Below the pieces are notes generated by a model. That model made no database searches. It saw nothing but the letters and a program-made list of their open reading frames with translations, and was not told the DNA's origin. Below are positions 1-8,794 of a stretch of 64,000 bases of DNA, piece by piece (position 1 is the first letter of the stretch; every line of letters starts with the position of its first letter). The translations under genes and the position numbers were made by a program. The stretch comes from Cytobacillus firmus NBRC 15306 (GTDB lineage: Bacteria > Bacillota > Bacilli > Bacillales > Cytobacillaceae). The stretch is taken from the NCBI RefSeq assembly GCF_001591465.1, contig NZ_BCUY01000007.1:1-64000 (forward strand). Direction: 5' to 3'.

Positions 1-170
1 GGCCCCAGCTTACCCTCCTTTGATTCCTCAGAGTCTTGAAGCGGGGGTCTTACTGCCCGTTAGACTGCGAAAAATGAGGGGGCATTTGCGGAAATTTTAA
101 GCAATATGGACAAGGGCTCTTTCCTTCTTGTTTCCCCTTCATATATTAGTAGGAGAAAGGAGTGAAACCC

Positions 171-404
171 ATGTGTCATTATTGTGTTGAAGAATATTAT
201 TACAAGAAAAAGGTCTGCTGCAAAAAGAAAGAAGAGCCTGAACATCACGGCTGCAAGAAATGTACAAGCGATTTTAAACACCACTGTTCCTGCAAAAAAT
301 GTTCCTTTGAGCATAAGAGCTGCTCCTGTAAAAAATGCACACCTGAAATTCATCATTGCACCTGCAAAAAATGCTCATTTGAACGGCATTACAGCAGGCT
401 GTAA
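171..404 (+). CDS. Cys-rich CKKC-repeat small protein
   Basis: A 77-residue, highly basic protein with 15 cysteines and many histidines. At least four repeats of about 12 residues carry C-x-C-K-K-C-[ST] or C-K-K-C-[ST]. The spacing suggests metal binding or disulfide crosslinking, and spore-coat or morphogenetic proteins of Bacillus can look like this, but I do not recognise a family. The ATG at 171 is preferred over the in-frame GTG at 162 because AAAGGAG (156-162) lies 8 nt before it and overlaps the GTG. The gene seems to be cut short by a 1-nt shift near 393: the next frame reads on with another CKKCS repeat and stops at 432. Confidence 0.7.
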   Translation: MCHYCVEEYYYKKKVCCKKKEEPEHHGCKKCTSDFKHHCSCKKCSFEHKSCSCKKCTPEIHHCTCKKCSFERHYSRL

Positions 405-443
405 AAAATGTTCCCACAGCTCTCACTATTAATCCGGTAAAAC

Positions 444-480
444 AGCGGCCAGCACTGCTGACCGCTTTCTTTATTTTTTT
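444..480 (+). terminator. Intrinsic terminator after the Cys-rich gene
   Basis: AGCGG-C-CAGCA pairs with TGCTG-A-CCGCT (444-466), followed by a T-rich run to 480. It lies between convergent genes and overlaps the stop of the next gene, so it probably works in both directions. Confidence 0.8.
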
Positions 481-1019
481 GCTGCGCCCTTCAAACCCAT
501 CATCAAAAGGCGAATACCCAGAAAAAAGAGAATAAAGCCTATGAACGAATACGTATGCTTCCAATGTATGAGCACAAACATATCTAATAAGCTAAATAAC
601 GGTTCAATGATATAAGCAAACAGAATTCCCAGGACCACTGCTGCGGCCGCATAGCTTTTCCATGTGCTGAAGTACTGATAGATCAGCATTCCTGACACTG
701 GAATGACCACAAAATCTGCCGGCACTAATGGAGGTAAAAAGTGAAACAGTTTATCCGGATATCCCCATAAAAGAAAGCTCACTCCCACAACATCGAGGAA
801 ACAGGCGAAGATCGCACAGATTAAGCCGAAAGTCATAATTTCAAATAACCTGCCCTTATCCACCAGCCTCCACCAAATAAAAAATGGCAAAATGCTCGAA
901 GCCAGCAGCAGCCACCAATTAAAACTGAACAAATCCTCATGTACCCAGTGTTCAAGAGAAATATCTCTTAATTTCTCCCTAAGGGTCTGCTCATCTTTAT
1001 ATGAAGGAATGCGGCTCAT
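471..1019 (-). CDS. CBO0543-type small integral membrane protein
   Basis: An approximately 182-residue protein with a polar N terminus of about 35 residues followed by around five hydrophobic segments and a short basic tail. Its composition and layout resemble the CBO0543 family of Bacillus/Clostridium membrane proteins, whose function is unknown; this assignment comes from memory of family style rather than an alignment. The start at 1019 is chosen because AGGTGA sits just before it, whereas the upstream ATG at 1034 has only a poor ribosome binding site. It is a single gene, convergent with the Cys-rich gene. Confidence 0.65.
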   Translation of the reverse strand: MSRIPSYKDEQTLREKLRDISLEHWVHEDLFSFNWWLLLASSILPFFIWWRLVDKGRLFEIMTFGLICAIFACFLDVVGVSFLLWGYPDKLFHFLPPLVPADFVVIPVSGMLIYQYFSTWKSYAAAAVVLGILFAYIIEPLFSLLDMFVLIHWKHTYSFIGFILFFLGIRLLMMGLKGAAKK

Positions 1020-1190
1020 CTCATCACCTGCCATTTCTTGTTGGTATCTTGTTACTCATTTTCCCCTATGTAAAGAGTTACATACAGTAAGCAGATGGTT
1101 TTAGTGAACTATTGGCGAAAAGAGGTATACCAAACTTAGCGATCATATGCATCCTCATTAGCTTGGCGGACGGAGCAAACTTCAGTCCCA

Positions 1191-1220
1191 TAAAAAAACG
1201 GCCGGCAGAGCCAGCCGCTT
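1191..1220 (-). terminator. Terminator of the mta-like gene
   Basis: On the minus strand CGGCTGGC-TCT-GCCGGCCG is followed by seven T residues, just after the stop at 1227. Confidence 0.85.
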
Positions 1221-1226
1221 TCATAC

Positions 1227-1988
1227 CTATTGCTGTCCAGTATAAATCTTGATTGCATCCCTTAAAAACTCAGCGGCACCCGGCCGGACTTTATCATAAT
1301 AAGCTTTAAACCTTTCATCTGCCACATACATTTCCGCCAGGCCTGCGTGGGCTTCTTTGCTGTATTCGCTCCAATAATATGTGATCCATTGCTTATGCAG
1401 GCCGGCTGCTTTTTGAGCAAGCTCTCCTGCCGGATCACCCTTTTCCATGGCCTGGTCCAGGGTGCTGTTTATCTCTTCAGCCAGCTTGACAACGGCTTCA
1501 TGCTCCTCCCGCGTCATGTTCATAAGTTTGGCATTCGACTTCTCAACCGTCTCCTCACCATATTTTTCGCGGATTTCCTTTCCGTATTGCTTCTCATTAT
1601 CTTCAATCATTTTCTTTTTGAACCCTTCAAACTTTTCTTTATCTGACATGGTCGTTCTCCCTTCCGCTGACGCGATCGTTTTTTCTACATTCGTAATAAG
1701 CAGATCAAGCTGCTTTCTTTTCTCAAGGAGTCTCTCGCGGTGCTCCTTCAGTGCATCCGCAGCATCGAAAGCAGGTGCTGTGATGATATCCTTGATCTGA
1801 TCAAGGCTGATGCCAAGCTCTCTATAAAATAGAATCTGCTGAAGTCTGTCAACTTCCTTTTGGCCATAAATCCGATATCCCGACGAATTGGTTCTTGCCG
1901 GCTTAAGAATCCCAATTTCATCATAATACCTGAGGGTCCTCGAGCTGACCCCGGCCAGCTGCGCGAGCTTCTGCACAGTGTATTCCAT
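1227..1988 (-). CDS. mta: MerR-family regulator with TipAS drug-sensing domain (Mta-like)
   Basis: 253 residues. Residues 1-70 form a MerR winged helix with the motif SSRTLRYYDEIGILKP. A dimerisation coiled coil follows to about residue 115. The C-terminal half (about 125-250) is a TipAS-type helical domain. Length and layout match B. subtilis Mta, which activates multidrug exporters, and TipA of Streptomyces, whose TipAS domain binds thiopeptides. No transporter gene is adjacent, so its target is not visible here. The gene lies downstream of the lanthipeptide block on the same strand but is separated from it by a terminator and a repeat element. An AAGGAGG-like site precedes the ATG at 1988. 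Confidence 0.85.
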   Translation of the reverse strand: MEYTVQKLAQLAGVSSRTLRYYDEIGILKPARTNSSGYRIYGQKEVDRLQQILFYRELGISLDQIKDIITAPAFDAADALKEHRERLLEKRKQLDLLITNVEKTIASAEGRTTMSDKEKFEGFKKKMIEDNEKQYGKEIREKYGEETVEKSNAKLMNMTREEHEAVVKLAEEINSTLDQAMEKGDPAGELAQKAAGLHKQWITYYWSEYSKEAHAGLAEMYVADERFKAYYDKVRPGAAEFLRDAIKIYTGQQ

Positions 1989-2007
1989 GCGATTGTCCTC
2001 CTTTCAA

Positions 2008-2185
2008 GAAAAGCGGAAGCGCCTCCGGATGAACTTCAGCTAAAAACCGCCACGTCCTGTGGCGAACGCTGAAGTCAGCACATCCTGTGCAAGCCTGACA
2101 GGCAAAAGACAAATCACGCAGGAAACCTGATTTCTGGAGTGATTTGGCTTATGACACCGAGGGCTAGGCGCTGCAGTTAGACAAT
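2008..2185. repeat. Intergenic repeat-like element with inverted ends
   Basis: The 355-bp gap between mta and lanC holds a GC-richer block beginning AAGCGGAAGCGCCTCC and ending GAGGGCTAGGCGCTGCAG. The terminal heptamers AGCGCCT (2018-2024) and AGGCGCT (2166-2172) are exact reverse complements. The start and end resemble an interspersed intergenic element I remember from several Bacillaceae genomes. No protein-like reading frame is evident. The family assignment is from memory and unverified. Confidence 0.5.
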
Positions 2186-2281
2186 GAAGTTATAGAAAGT
2201 ACTTTCTGTTACTAACGATACACCTTTACGCAGCGTGAAGGTCAAATGGTTTTTTGCTATTTATTCTATTTTTTTCAGACG

Positions 2282-2324
2282 GAAAAAAAGGCCTACACTG
2301 CGCTTTAGTGCAATGTCAGCCTTT
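2282..2324 (-). terminator. Terminator at the end of the class I lan operon
   Basis: On the minus strand AAAGGCTGACATTGCAC folds on GCAGTGTAGGCCTTT (with a few mismatches) followed by T residues, 20 nt past the lanC stop. Confidence 0.75.
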
Positions 2325-2342
2325 CTGCAAATACAGCTGTAC

Positions 2343-3689
2343 TCAGTTATTAATCATAAAGGCCAAATCCCAGCTGGTCACTGGTTTTCGGTATATGGAA
2401 ATAAGTGTAAGCAAAATGCCTGCCACCCCCTCCAGCATTCCCAGATTGACAATTTTCTTCTCGGCATTGTCACTAAAATTGTGATCATAAAAGCCTAATG
2501 GGGCATCCTGGTCATACATATCCACGATCATGTTCAGGAGTTTGTCCCGTTCTATTCTTAATGTTTCGTTTCCACTGTCCTGATACATAAGATGAGTTAG
2601 TCTTAAAAGTCCAGAAAATCCATGACAGAAGGTAGGGGAGTAGATATTCCATTTCTTCATCGGTTTAGAAAATGTAGCAAGAAAGGCATCCAAAGCAATC
2701 TCTTTCAGATCATCCCGATGAAGCCCTTCACCTGCCAGCCACATTGCCCTTGCCGCACCTGGAGACCCATAGCACCAGGCATCCCTATGATAGTCTTCTG
2801 ATTTTGAACGATCTTTATTAACCTCTTCTTCCCAGCTGATGATGGATGGAAACATGACGCCATATTCATCATACCGTGTGTGTGAGCAGAGCCAGTCACT
2901 GATTTTATGCATTGCATCTCTTTGCCCAGGGATCTGGATTCCTTCTTTCAGGCAGATTGCCATGGCAGCCAGGACACCCGCAATCCCATGGGACATGCCA
3001 CAGTTGAATTTCGCCATTGTGCCGGAATCTGAAGATGAAGGATCTGCTGAGATGCACCATCCTGGAACCATTATCCCCATTACTTCTTTATCTTCACTAA
3101 GCAACACTAAATAATAAAGGATTTTAACAAGAGCTGCTTTCGCCCATTCTTCCTCTTTAAATATCAGTAAGATTCCTATCGTGCTGCACCATCCCTCGAT
3201 CACGTCATAATCTGACATTCCAAGGTCTTTTTTGGCCATCGTTTTTTCTAGTTCAGCTGGGTACATTTCACAGAAGAAATCGATTAATTGATTAATGAAT
3301 CCCTTATACCTGGTACCCTCTTTGGAAAGTGCATGAATTCCCAGGAGGATACCGGCCAGGCCGCTCCACATGGAGAGGGAATGGATCCCATGTTTTTCAA
3401 TTTCCTCTTTAATCCCAAGCACGTAATCATGCCCAGCCAAATCCCAGCCGGAGCTTTTCCTGAAATCATCCATTTCGGCCATAGCCACACACATTGCCGG
3501 ATATCCATGTGAGAGACTAAGAGGCTCCCATGGGTAATGCTTTACACCATTATGCATAATAAAGTTTTCCTTATCCTGAATAGCTCCGCTTACGGTTTTC
3601 GGATCCTTTAATTTAGTAGCCAATTCAACGGCTATATCTTCAGTTCTTTTTCTTAACTGTTCTCCTGTTTTCCCTTTTACCTGTATCAT
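2343..3689 (-). CDS. lanC: LanC lanthionine cyclase, class I set
   Basis: 448 residues. LanC enzymes add cysteine thiols to dehydroalanine/dehydrobutyrine to close the rings. The zinc ligands are all present: Cys306 in DAWCYGSPG and Cys355-His356 in FCHGFSG, with the conserved His234 in GMSHGIAG. Repeated Gly-rich SGLAG-type helices of the alpha-toroid are visible. Length is normal for NisC/SpaC. It is the last gene of lanB-lanT-lanC, 16 nt after lanT, with AAGGGGG before the start. It presumably cyclises the class I peptide encoded at 22748, although a second LanC lies at 12951. Confidence 0.95.
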   Translation of the reverse strand: MIQVKGKTGEQLRKRTEDIAVELATKLKDPKTVSGAIQDKENFIMHNGVKHYPWEPLSLSHGYPAMCVAMAEMDDFRKSSGWDLAGHDYVLGIKEEIEKHGIHSLSMWSGLAGILLGIHALSKEGTRYKGFINQLIDFFCEMYPAELEKTMAKKDLGMSDYDVIEGWCSTIGILLIFKEEEWAKAALVKILYYLVLLSEDKEVMGIMVPGWCISADPSSSDSGTMAKFNCGMSHGIAGVLAAMAICLKEGIQIPGQRDAMHKISDWLCSHTRYDEYGVMFPSIISWEEEVNKDRSKSEDYHRDAWCYGSPGAARAMWLAGEGLHRDDLKEIALDAFLATFSKPMKKWNIYSPTFCHGFSGLLRLTHLMYQDSGNETLRIERDKLLNMIVDMYDQDAPLGFYDHNFSDNAEKKIVNLGMLEGVAGILLTLISIYRKPVTSWDLAFMINN

Positions 3690-3704
3690 ACTAATTTTTC
3701 CCCC

Positions 3705-5552
3705 TTATACGCCCTGCAACTCCACTTCATCTCTCACCAGTGCATTTACTTGTGTATCGTACAAATCTTTATAGAGGCCATTTAAACTGATCAATTCTTC
3801 GTGTGAGCCCATTTCAATGATCTCGCCGTTGTCAAAGACAATAATTTTGTCAGCAAATTTCACTGAGGAAAAACGGTGAGAAATGAATAATCCGATTTTG
3901 TCTTTCACTAAATCCTGAAATCTGGAAAATATATCGGCCTCGGCTTCCGGATCTAAAAAGGAACTTGGTTCGTCAAGGATATAAACGTCAGCTTCCCGCA
4001 TGAATGCTCTGGCAATGGCAATCCGCTGCCACTGTCCTCCCGAAAGCTGCTGGCCGTCTTCGAACCATCTCCCAAGCTGGCTGTCTAATCCCTTATTAAG
4101 TTTATTTATAAGCGGCAGCACACCCGATCTCTCAGCTGCATTAAGAATGCTTTCATCATCCTTTATCTTTTGAAGATTTCCAAATCCTATATTGTTTCTG
4201 GCAGACATTTCATAGTGGACAAAATCCCGGAACACGGCTCCTATCCTTTGGCGAATGGCTGATTTGCTATAACTCCTGACATCTTGGTTATTGATCAAAA
4301 CCTTACCTTCATAAGAGCTGTATAACTGAGTTAGAACCTTTACCATTGTTGATTTTCCTGAACCATTCTTCCCCACAACCGCAACTGTTTCTCCTTTTTT
4401 CAGAGAGAAAGTGACATGCTTTAATGCTAAATTGGGAGTATTGGGATACACAAACGAGACATTTCTGAATTCTAAACTTCGAATCTCTCCCAGCTCTTCC
4501 GCATTCGAATCGTCTTCTTCTTTCACTACTTCCAGGTCTAAAAAAGCAAAAAGCTGTTTCATATATAAGCTATTTTGACATAATGACAAGACACCCTGAA
4601 CAACCCCTTGAGAGTTTCCCTGTGTCATGGTTACTGCCTGTATCATTCCTACCAGATTCCCGATCATGATCTCTTGATTAAAAGCAGCAAAAGCGATCAT
4701 GAAAATAATAATGGCAGAGACCAGTTCATTTAAAAATTGAAAACGGATGGACATAAACGAACGTTTCTTGGCAATTTCTTTGTCTTCTTCAAAGAACCCC
4801 GAGAAAATCCGTTTATACTGATCAATCAGATAAGAGCCCAGCTTAAACAATTTTACTTCTTTAAAGCTATTGTCTTTGGTCAGCAAAAACGACAAATACC
4901 AGGATTCTCTTGTTTTCGGGGCTCTTCTGAAATGTATATCAAACTCTTCCTGCCCTAATTTCAAAAAAGAAATAAAGGAAACGAGCGGAAAGACAATCAA
5001 TAAACAGGCAACCCACCATTTCCAGATGATCAGGATGGCAGCAACAGAAAAAAGAGTTACAGCCTGGCTGATTAAGGACAGGATCTGGGAAAATATCTGA
5101 TATGGACGGTAAGATGCCTCCGACTGGGCCCGCTTTAATTTGTCCTGTACATCGGCATTTTCAAATGATTCCAAAGGAAGATCATTTGATTTACTCATGA
5201 TCGTTTCATTTAAGCGATAACCTATGAGACTTTCATAAAGCCTTTCAACATATCCTCTCAGGACAGACACCAATTCATTTAGAATAGTGGCACCCGCCAG
5301 CAGGCCAAAGCTGAAAAAAACATCTGAAAAGGCACCGCTATTCTGTGAACTGACAATACTATTAATAAATTCCTGTGTCGCGATGATCACAAAGGCAGGG
5401 ATAAGTCCCTGAAGCAGGGAGCAGCCAATAATGAGAATAAAATAGAATTTATTGATCTCCCAGAGAAGCTTGAATAGCCTGGGCCAGTAAGAAAATGAAC
5501 TTAAAATACTTTTAAAGCTGAAATTAGAAGAATAGTATTTTAACTCATCCAT
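3705..5552 (-). CDS. lanT: LanT-type lantibiotic exporter (NisT/SpaT-like ABC transporter)
   Basis: 615 residues, a half-transporter with membrane and ATPase domains in one chain. Membrane segments occupy about residues 30-320. The ATPase domain has Walker A GKNGSGKST, signature LSGGQWQRIAIARAF and Walker B VYILDEPSS. There is no N-terminal C39 peptidase, as expected for class I exporters that release peptide with its leader attached. The start overlaps the end of lanB by 8 nt, so the two are translationally coupled. It should export the modified class I precursor, leaving leader removal to a separate protease that is not in this window. Confidence 0.93.
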   Translation of the reverse strand: MDELKYYSSNFSFKSILSSFSYWPRLFKLLWEINKFYFILIIGCSLLQGLIPAFVIIATQEFINSIVSSQNSGAFSDVFFSFGLLAGATILNELVSVLRGYVERLYESLIGYRLNETIMSKSNDLPLESFENADVQDKLKRAQSEASYRPYQIFSQILSLISQAVTLFSVAAILIIWKWWVACLLIVFPLVSFISFLKLGQEEFDIHFRRAPKTRESWYLSFLLTKDNSFKEVKLFKLGSYLIDQYKRIFSGFFEEDKEIAKKRSFMSIRFQFLNELVSAIIIFMIAFAAFNQEIMIGNLVGMIQAVTMTQGNSQGVVQGVLSLCQNSLYMKQLFAFLDLEVVKEEDDSNAEELGEIRSLEFRNVSFVYPNTPNLALKHVTFSLKKGETVAVVGKNGSGKSTMVKVLTQLYSSYEGKVLINNQDVRSYSKSAIRQRIGAVFRDFVHYEMSARNNIGFGNLQKIKDDESILNAAERSGVLPLINKLNKGLDSQLGRWFEDGQQLSGGQWQRIAIARAFMREADVYILDEPSSFLDPEAEADIFSRFQDLVKDKIGLFISHRFSSVKFADKIIVFDNGEIIEMGSHEELISLNGLYKDLYDTQVNALVRDEVELQGV

Positions 5553-8500
5553 TGTTCTGCTTCTCCTTCTGATACCTTAAATGGTATAAAGTGTGCCTCG
5601 CGAGTGTAATGATTTTCGTTTCGCGCGTGCGGTCAACTCCAATCAGGCGGTTTATGTGCATATGAATGACGCTTCCGATCAGATCGTCTATATGATTGGC
5701 GAGGAGTCCTTGCCGGTTCGCTTCATTTACTTTATCAGCATAAATACTTAACGCTTCTTTTCTTATATTCATTAAAGAATAGAGTGTTTGCCCTTTTTCA
5801 TCCTTCTGCAAATTGGCCCAATTGTCATCAGTGTTGCCATAACGCAGCAGTTCAGATTTCATCTGTTTAAATTCCTCTTTGTATTCCTTGTAATTCACAC
5901 TATCATTGAGCCAGTTTAGCTGTTCTATGAAGCTGAGCGAGAATCCTTCGAGGATATCAATCACATTTAGTGCCCCAAATAGTTCTTCGCTTATGTCAAT
6001 ACGTTCAAATCTTCTAAGGCCTAAATATCGCGCTACGGCCTCACTGTCTTTAGAGAAGAATGTTTCAGCACTGCTGATAAGGTCAGAACCTCCATATCTT
6101 TCAATCTCGGGATCATAAGTATCAATGACCATCCGATTCAAAAGCCCCTCTTTTTTCATCGTATTGGCCCATTGATAGATCGAAGGGATTCCCTTTGCCA
6201 CTAACAGATCCGGGTCCCCTTTCAGCCGAATTCGTATATGCGGGACTTCATCTATATAACGTATAAAGAATGCCTGATCAGCCCATCCATTCTCTTTAGC
6301 TTCTTCAGCCAATTTGCAGAATCCATTATATAGAAACTCCTCGACACGCTGATTCATGCCATACAGCTTGATATAGAGCCATTCGCTCCCCGGAAATTTA
6401 AGCCGTTGACCACCAGGGATAAATTCCTTCTTCAACTGCATTTTATTTTGATTCAGCTTGTTCTCGCTGGTTATGTGGTTATTTTTAACGAGAGGGAAAA
6501 CAAATTCAGCAAAGAATGAATCCCCATTATTATTTTTTACCAATAGATTAGCCGGATCTTTCATTCCAGTTTCAGTGATCCTGATCGTCTGTCCCTTACT
6601 AAGTCGTTTAAAATCATACTCCAGTAATTCTAGATGGAAGCTGTTTTCCAAGTCTAATAGAACTCTATTATCAGAGCGGGTCTGATAAACATAACGGGGA
6701 ATCTTCCTCTCTTTCCTCCACTTTTTAAAATAATCCATAAACTCTTTCCCGCTGATTTTTTGATCTAAATCCAATGTGAGCGGGTCCACTTTCCACTCGG
6801 CAGGCGACAGAAGGATATTTTTATATCTAATACCCGGTAGGGCATATGAATGTTCAAGCTCTCCCCAATCAAATGGCATCCAGTGTCTGACACCTTCTAA
6901 AGCAACTTCCCTTAGAAATCTGCATACATTTGGTGCGTTGGAATAATCGAGCATATGGCATGTGACAGGAATAATTCTTTTATTCAGTCTTTTAGACTTT
7001 AGATAAAAGGATTCCAGGTTGCATCCTACAACAATATCCTCTAGCGGTATCTGCTTTTCAGCCGGCTTGGATGAGTTTGTTCCCACAGCGATTTCATATT
7101 CTCTGGTATTCTTTGAAACCATCAGATTGGCTGCTCTTCCAGCAGGCGGCAGATAGACTAATTCTGCAAAAATCGAATACTTGTATAGCGATTGCTCTGT
7201 TTTGCTCGTGTCTGCCAGTTTAGTTTCAATCGAGTCATCCAATATATCGATAAATCTTCCGAACGTCTTGCCGGCAGCGGCTGAACCAGGGTTTCCTCCG
7301 ATAATCATTTCATAATTGCCATCATCAATATCCGATTCATGCTTGGCTAATATTTGGAAATAGAGCTCCATGGAGATCGGCGCCTGGGATGCCGGGTCAA
7401 ATTGTTCCATTTGCTCCTTGCCCGATAGCCTTTCAATATCCTGATCCGTCAGTTTAATTTCCATGCTTCCATCTTTAATTGCCCTTGTCATGAGTTCGAG
7501 TAAAACCTTGGTCCGGTATGGTGTGAATTTATCTCTTGTCTTTTTCATAGTCCTTGAAGAAGGCGGAAATTCATAGGTAGCAGGATATCCAAGGCCCATA
7601 TCCTCATCCAACAGGGTCAAAAGCGGCACTTCCTGATAGGTTCCATAACGCTCTACAAAATCTTCCCTGTAGCGGTCAATGTGCTCAAATCCGCTGTGCG
7701 GAGGAGATAGCTTCCAGAGAGTTTCTGCAGCCAGTTCGACCGTGTCCTTCACTGTTTCACTTAGGGTTAGTGCCCGGGTGTTCATGGCTAAATCAACTTG
7801 AATTAGGTTTTCTGCATCTGTCACTTTTTTCATAGAGTTTTTTAAGTCAGTGAATATTTCCTCTCCCTGCCCTACTGTGGTGAGGTTATATTCATTGAAC
7901 AGGGTCTCTACATTCTGCAAATCACTTAGAATGGGGTGATCTATTTGATTCTTGATGATTTTATTATTCAGATTACTTAAAGGGTTTACATCCATTAGGG
8001 AAGGTCGTATTTCGCTGATCAGGAATTCCTGTTTCAGCAGCTCTTTTATAAATTGGGTAATGGTATCAGTATCTGCCTGAGGATAACGTTCTTTGATGGT
8101 ATGGACAAGAACGGAAAAAGCAATCGGTTTATCAGCCAGCCTGAAGACGTGCTCAACCACTTGAGTGAAGCGAATCGTTGGCTGTTTATTATAATTGTTC
8201 CCATCTTTAAATAACTGTCCAAAGCCAGTATGAAAAAGGAGCTTTACCCGCGTTCCATTATAGTAGAGTGAATGATTGCGCATAACCTGGAGGCGTAAGA
8301 GGACCTCATCCTCTTCTTCCAGAATGCTGATTGCCTTTAAAAGCCATTCCATATCAGGCCTGGCCCTCTTCTTAAACTGTCTGTTATCCGGGATGACTAA
8401 ATCTGTTTTGTCTCCAATCCTGCCAGCTTCTACACCAGAGCATAAACCAAACGGTGTTGGGCGAGTGGACATCCTGATCAGATATTTCAGGGCTGACTTG

Positions 8501-8778
8501 ATCAGCTGATTCTTCTTTGGCGAATCACTGAACTTCTCCAGCTTTATTAGAGAATGGTAGAGGCTCGGACTGGAAACATAGATGGCTTCTCTGATTTCCC
8601 GATTCTTCATTAATTGAAAGAGCTGTTCCTCCGCTTGTTCGCCCTCGAGGCTGCTCATCTCTGAATAGACCTGAAAGGGCATAAGAGGAGATCTGAGCAT
8701 GAAATAATCCAGTAAGGAGTACAGCGGCTCTTCCTTTTTATTGTTCTTTTTTATTTTATTTCTTTCTTTCACGATCAT
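5545..8778 (-). CDS. lanB: LanB lantibiotic dehydratase (class I, full length)
   Basis: 1077 residues, the size of full-length NisB/SpaB. LanB uses glutamyl-tRNA to activate and then eliminate Ser/Thr hydroxyls in the core peptide. Residues about 25-700 match the glutamylation domain (for example RMSTRPTPFGLCSGVEAG near the N terminus and RHWMPFDWGELE). The C-terminal 300 residues match the SpaB_C elimination domain (WLYIKLYG, then RYIDEVPHIRIRLKGD). Start supported by AAGGAG 8 nt upstream. It follows the EpiQ-like regulator by 16 nt. Its only obvious substrate is the FDLD-box peptide encoded 14 kb away at 22748 on the opposite strand. Confidence 0.96.
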   Translation of the reverse strand: MIVKERNKIKKNNKKEEPLYSLLDYFMLRSPLMPFQVYSEMSSLEGEQAEEQLFQLMKNREIREAIYVSSPSLYHSLIKLEKFSDSPKKNQLIKSALKYLIRMSTRPTPFGLCSGVEAGRIGDKTDLVIPDNRQFKKRARPDMEWLLKAISILEEEDEVLLRLQVMRNHSLYYNGTRVKLLFHTGFGQLFKDGNNYNKQPTIRFTQVVEHVFRLADKPIAFSVLVHTIKERYPQADTDTITQFIKELLKQEFLISEIRPSLMDVNPLSNLNNKIIKNQIDHPILSDLQNVETLFNEYNLTTVGQGEEIFTDLKNSMKKVTDAENLIQVDLAMNTRALTLSETVKDTVELAAETLWKLSPPHSGFEHIDRYREDFVERYGTYQEVPLLTLLDEDMGLGYPATYEFPPSSRTMKKTRDKFTPYRTKVLLELMTRAIKDGSMEIKLTDQDIERLSGKEQMEQFDPASQAPISMELYFQILAKHESDIDDGNYEMIIGGNPGSAAAGKTFGRFIDILDDSIETKLADTSKTEQSLYKYSIFAELVYLPPAGRAANLMVSKNTREYEIAVGTNSSKPAEKQIPLEDIVVGCNLESFYLKSKRLNKRIIPVTCHMLDYSNAPNVCRFLREVALEGVRHWMPFDWGELEHSYALPGIRYKNILLSPAEWKVDPLTLDLDQKISGKEFMDYFKKWRKERKIPRYVYQTRSDNRVLLDLENSFHLELLEYDFKRLSKGQTIRITETGMKDPANLLVKNNNGDSFFAEFVFPLVKNNHITSENKLNQNKMQLKKEFIPGGQRLKFPGSEWLYIKLYGMNQRVEEFLYNGFCKLAEEAKENGWADQAFFIRYIDEVPHIRIRLKGDPDLLVAKGIPSIYQWANTMKKEGLLNRMVIDTYDPEIERYGGSDLISSAETFFSKDSEAVARYLGLRRFERIDISEELFGALNVIDILEGFSLSFIEQLNWLNDSVNYKEYKEEFKQMKSELLRYGNTDDNWANLQKDEKGQTLYSLMNIRKEALSIYADKVNEANRQGLLANHIDDLIGSVIHMHINRLIGVDRTRETKIITLARHTLYHLRYQKEKQNNG

Positions 8779-8794
8779 TGCTTCTCACTCCTTT

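Noticed and set aside
1-170. Possible gene tail or RNA element at the left edge
   Set aside because: GC-rich GCGGGGGTCTTACTGCCCG stretch noted, but no frame, RNA fold or family could be supported from this short piece.
60-356. 98-residue minus-strand frame overlapping the Cys-rich gene
   Set aside because: It is the antisense of the Cys/Lys-rich repeats (hence Phe/Leu-rich) and has no suitable ribosome binding site.
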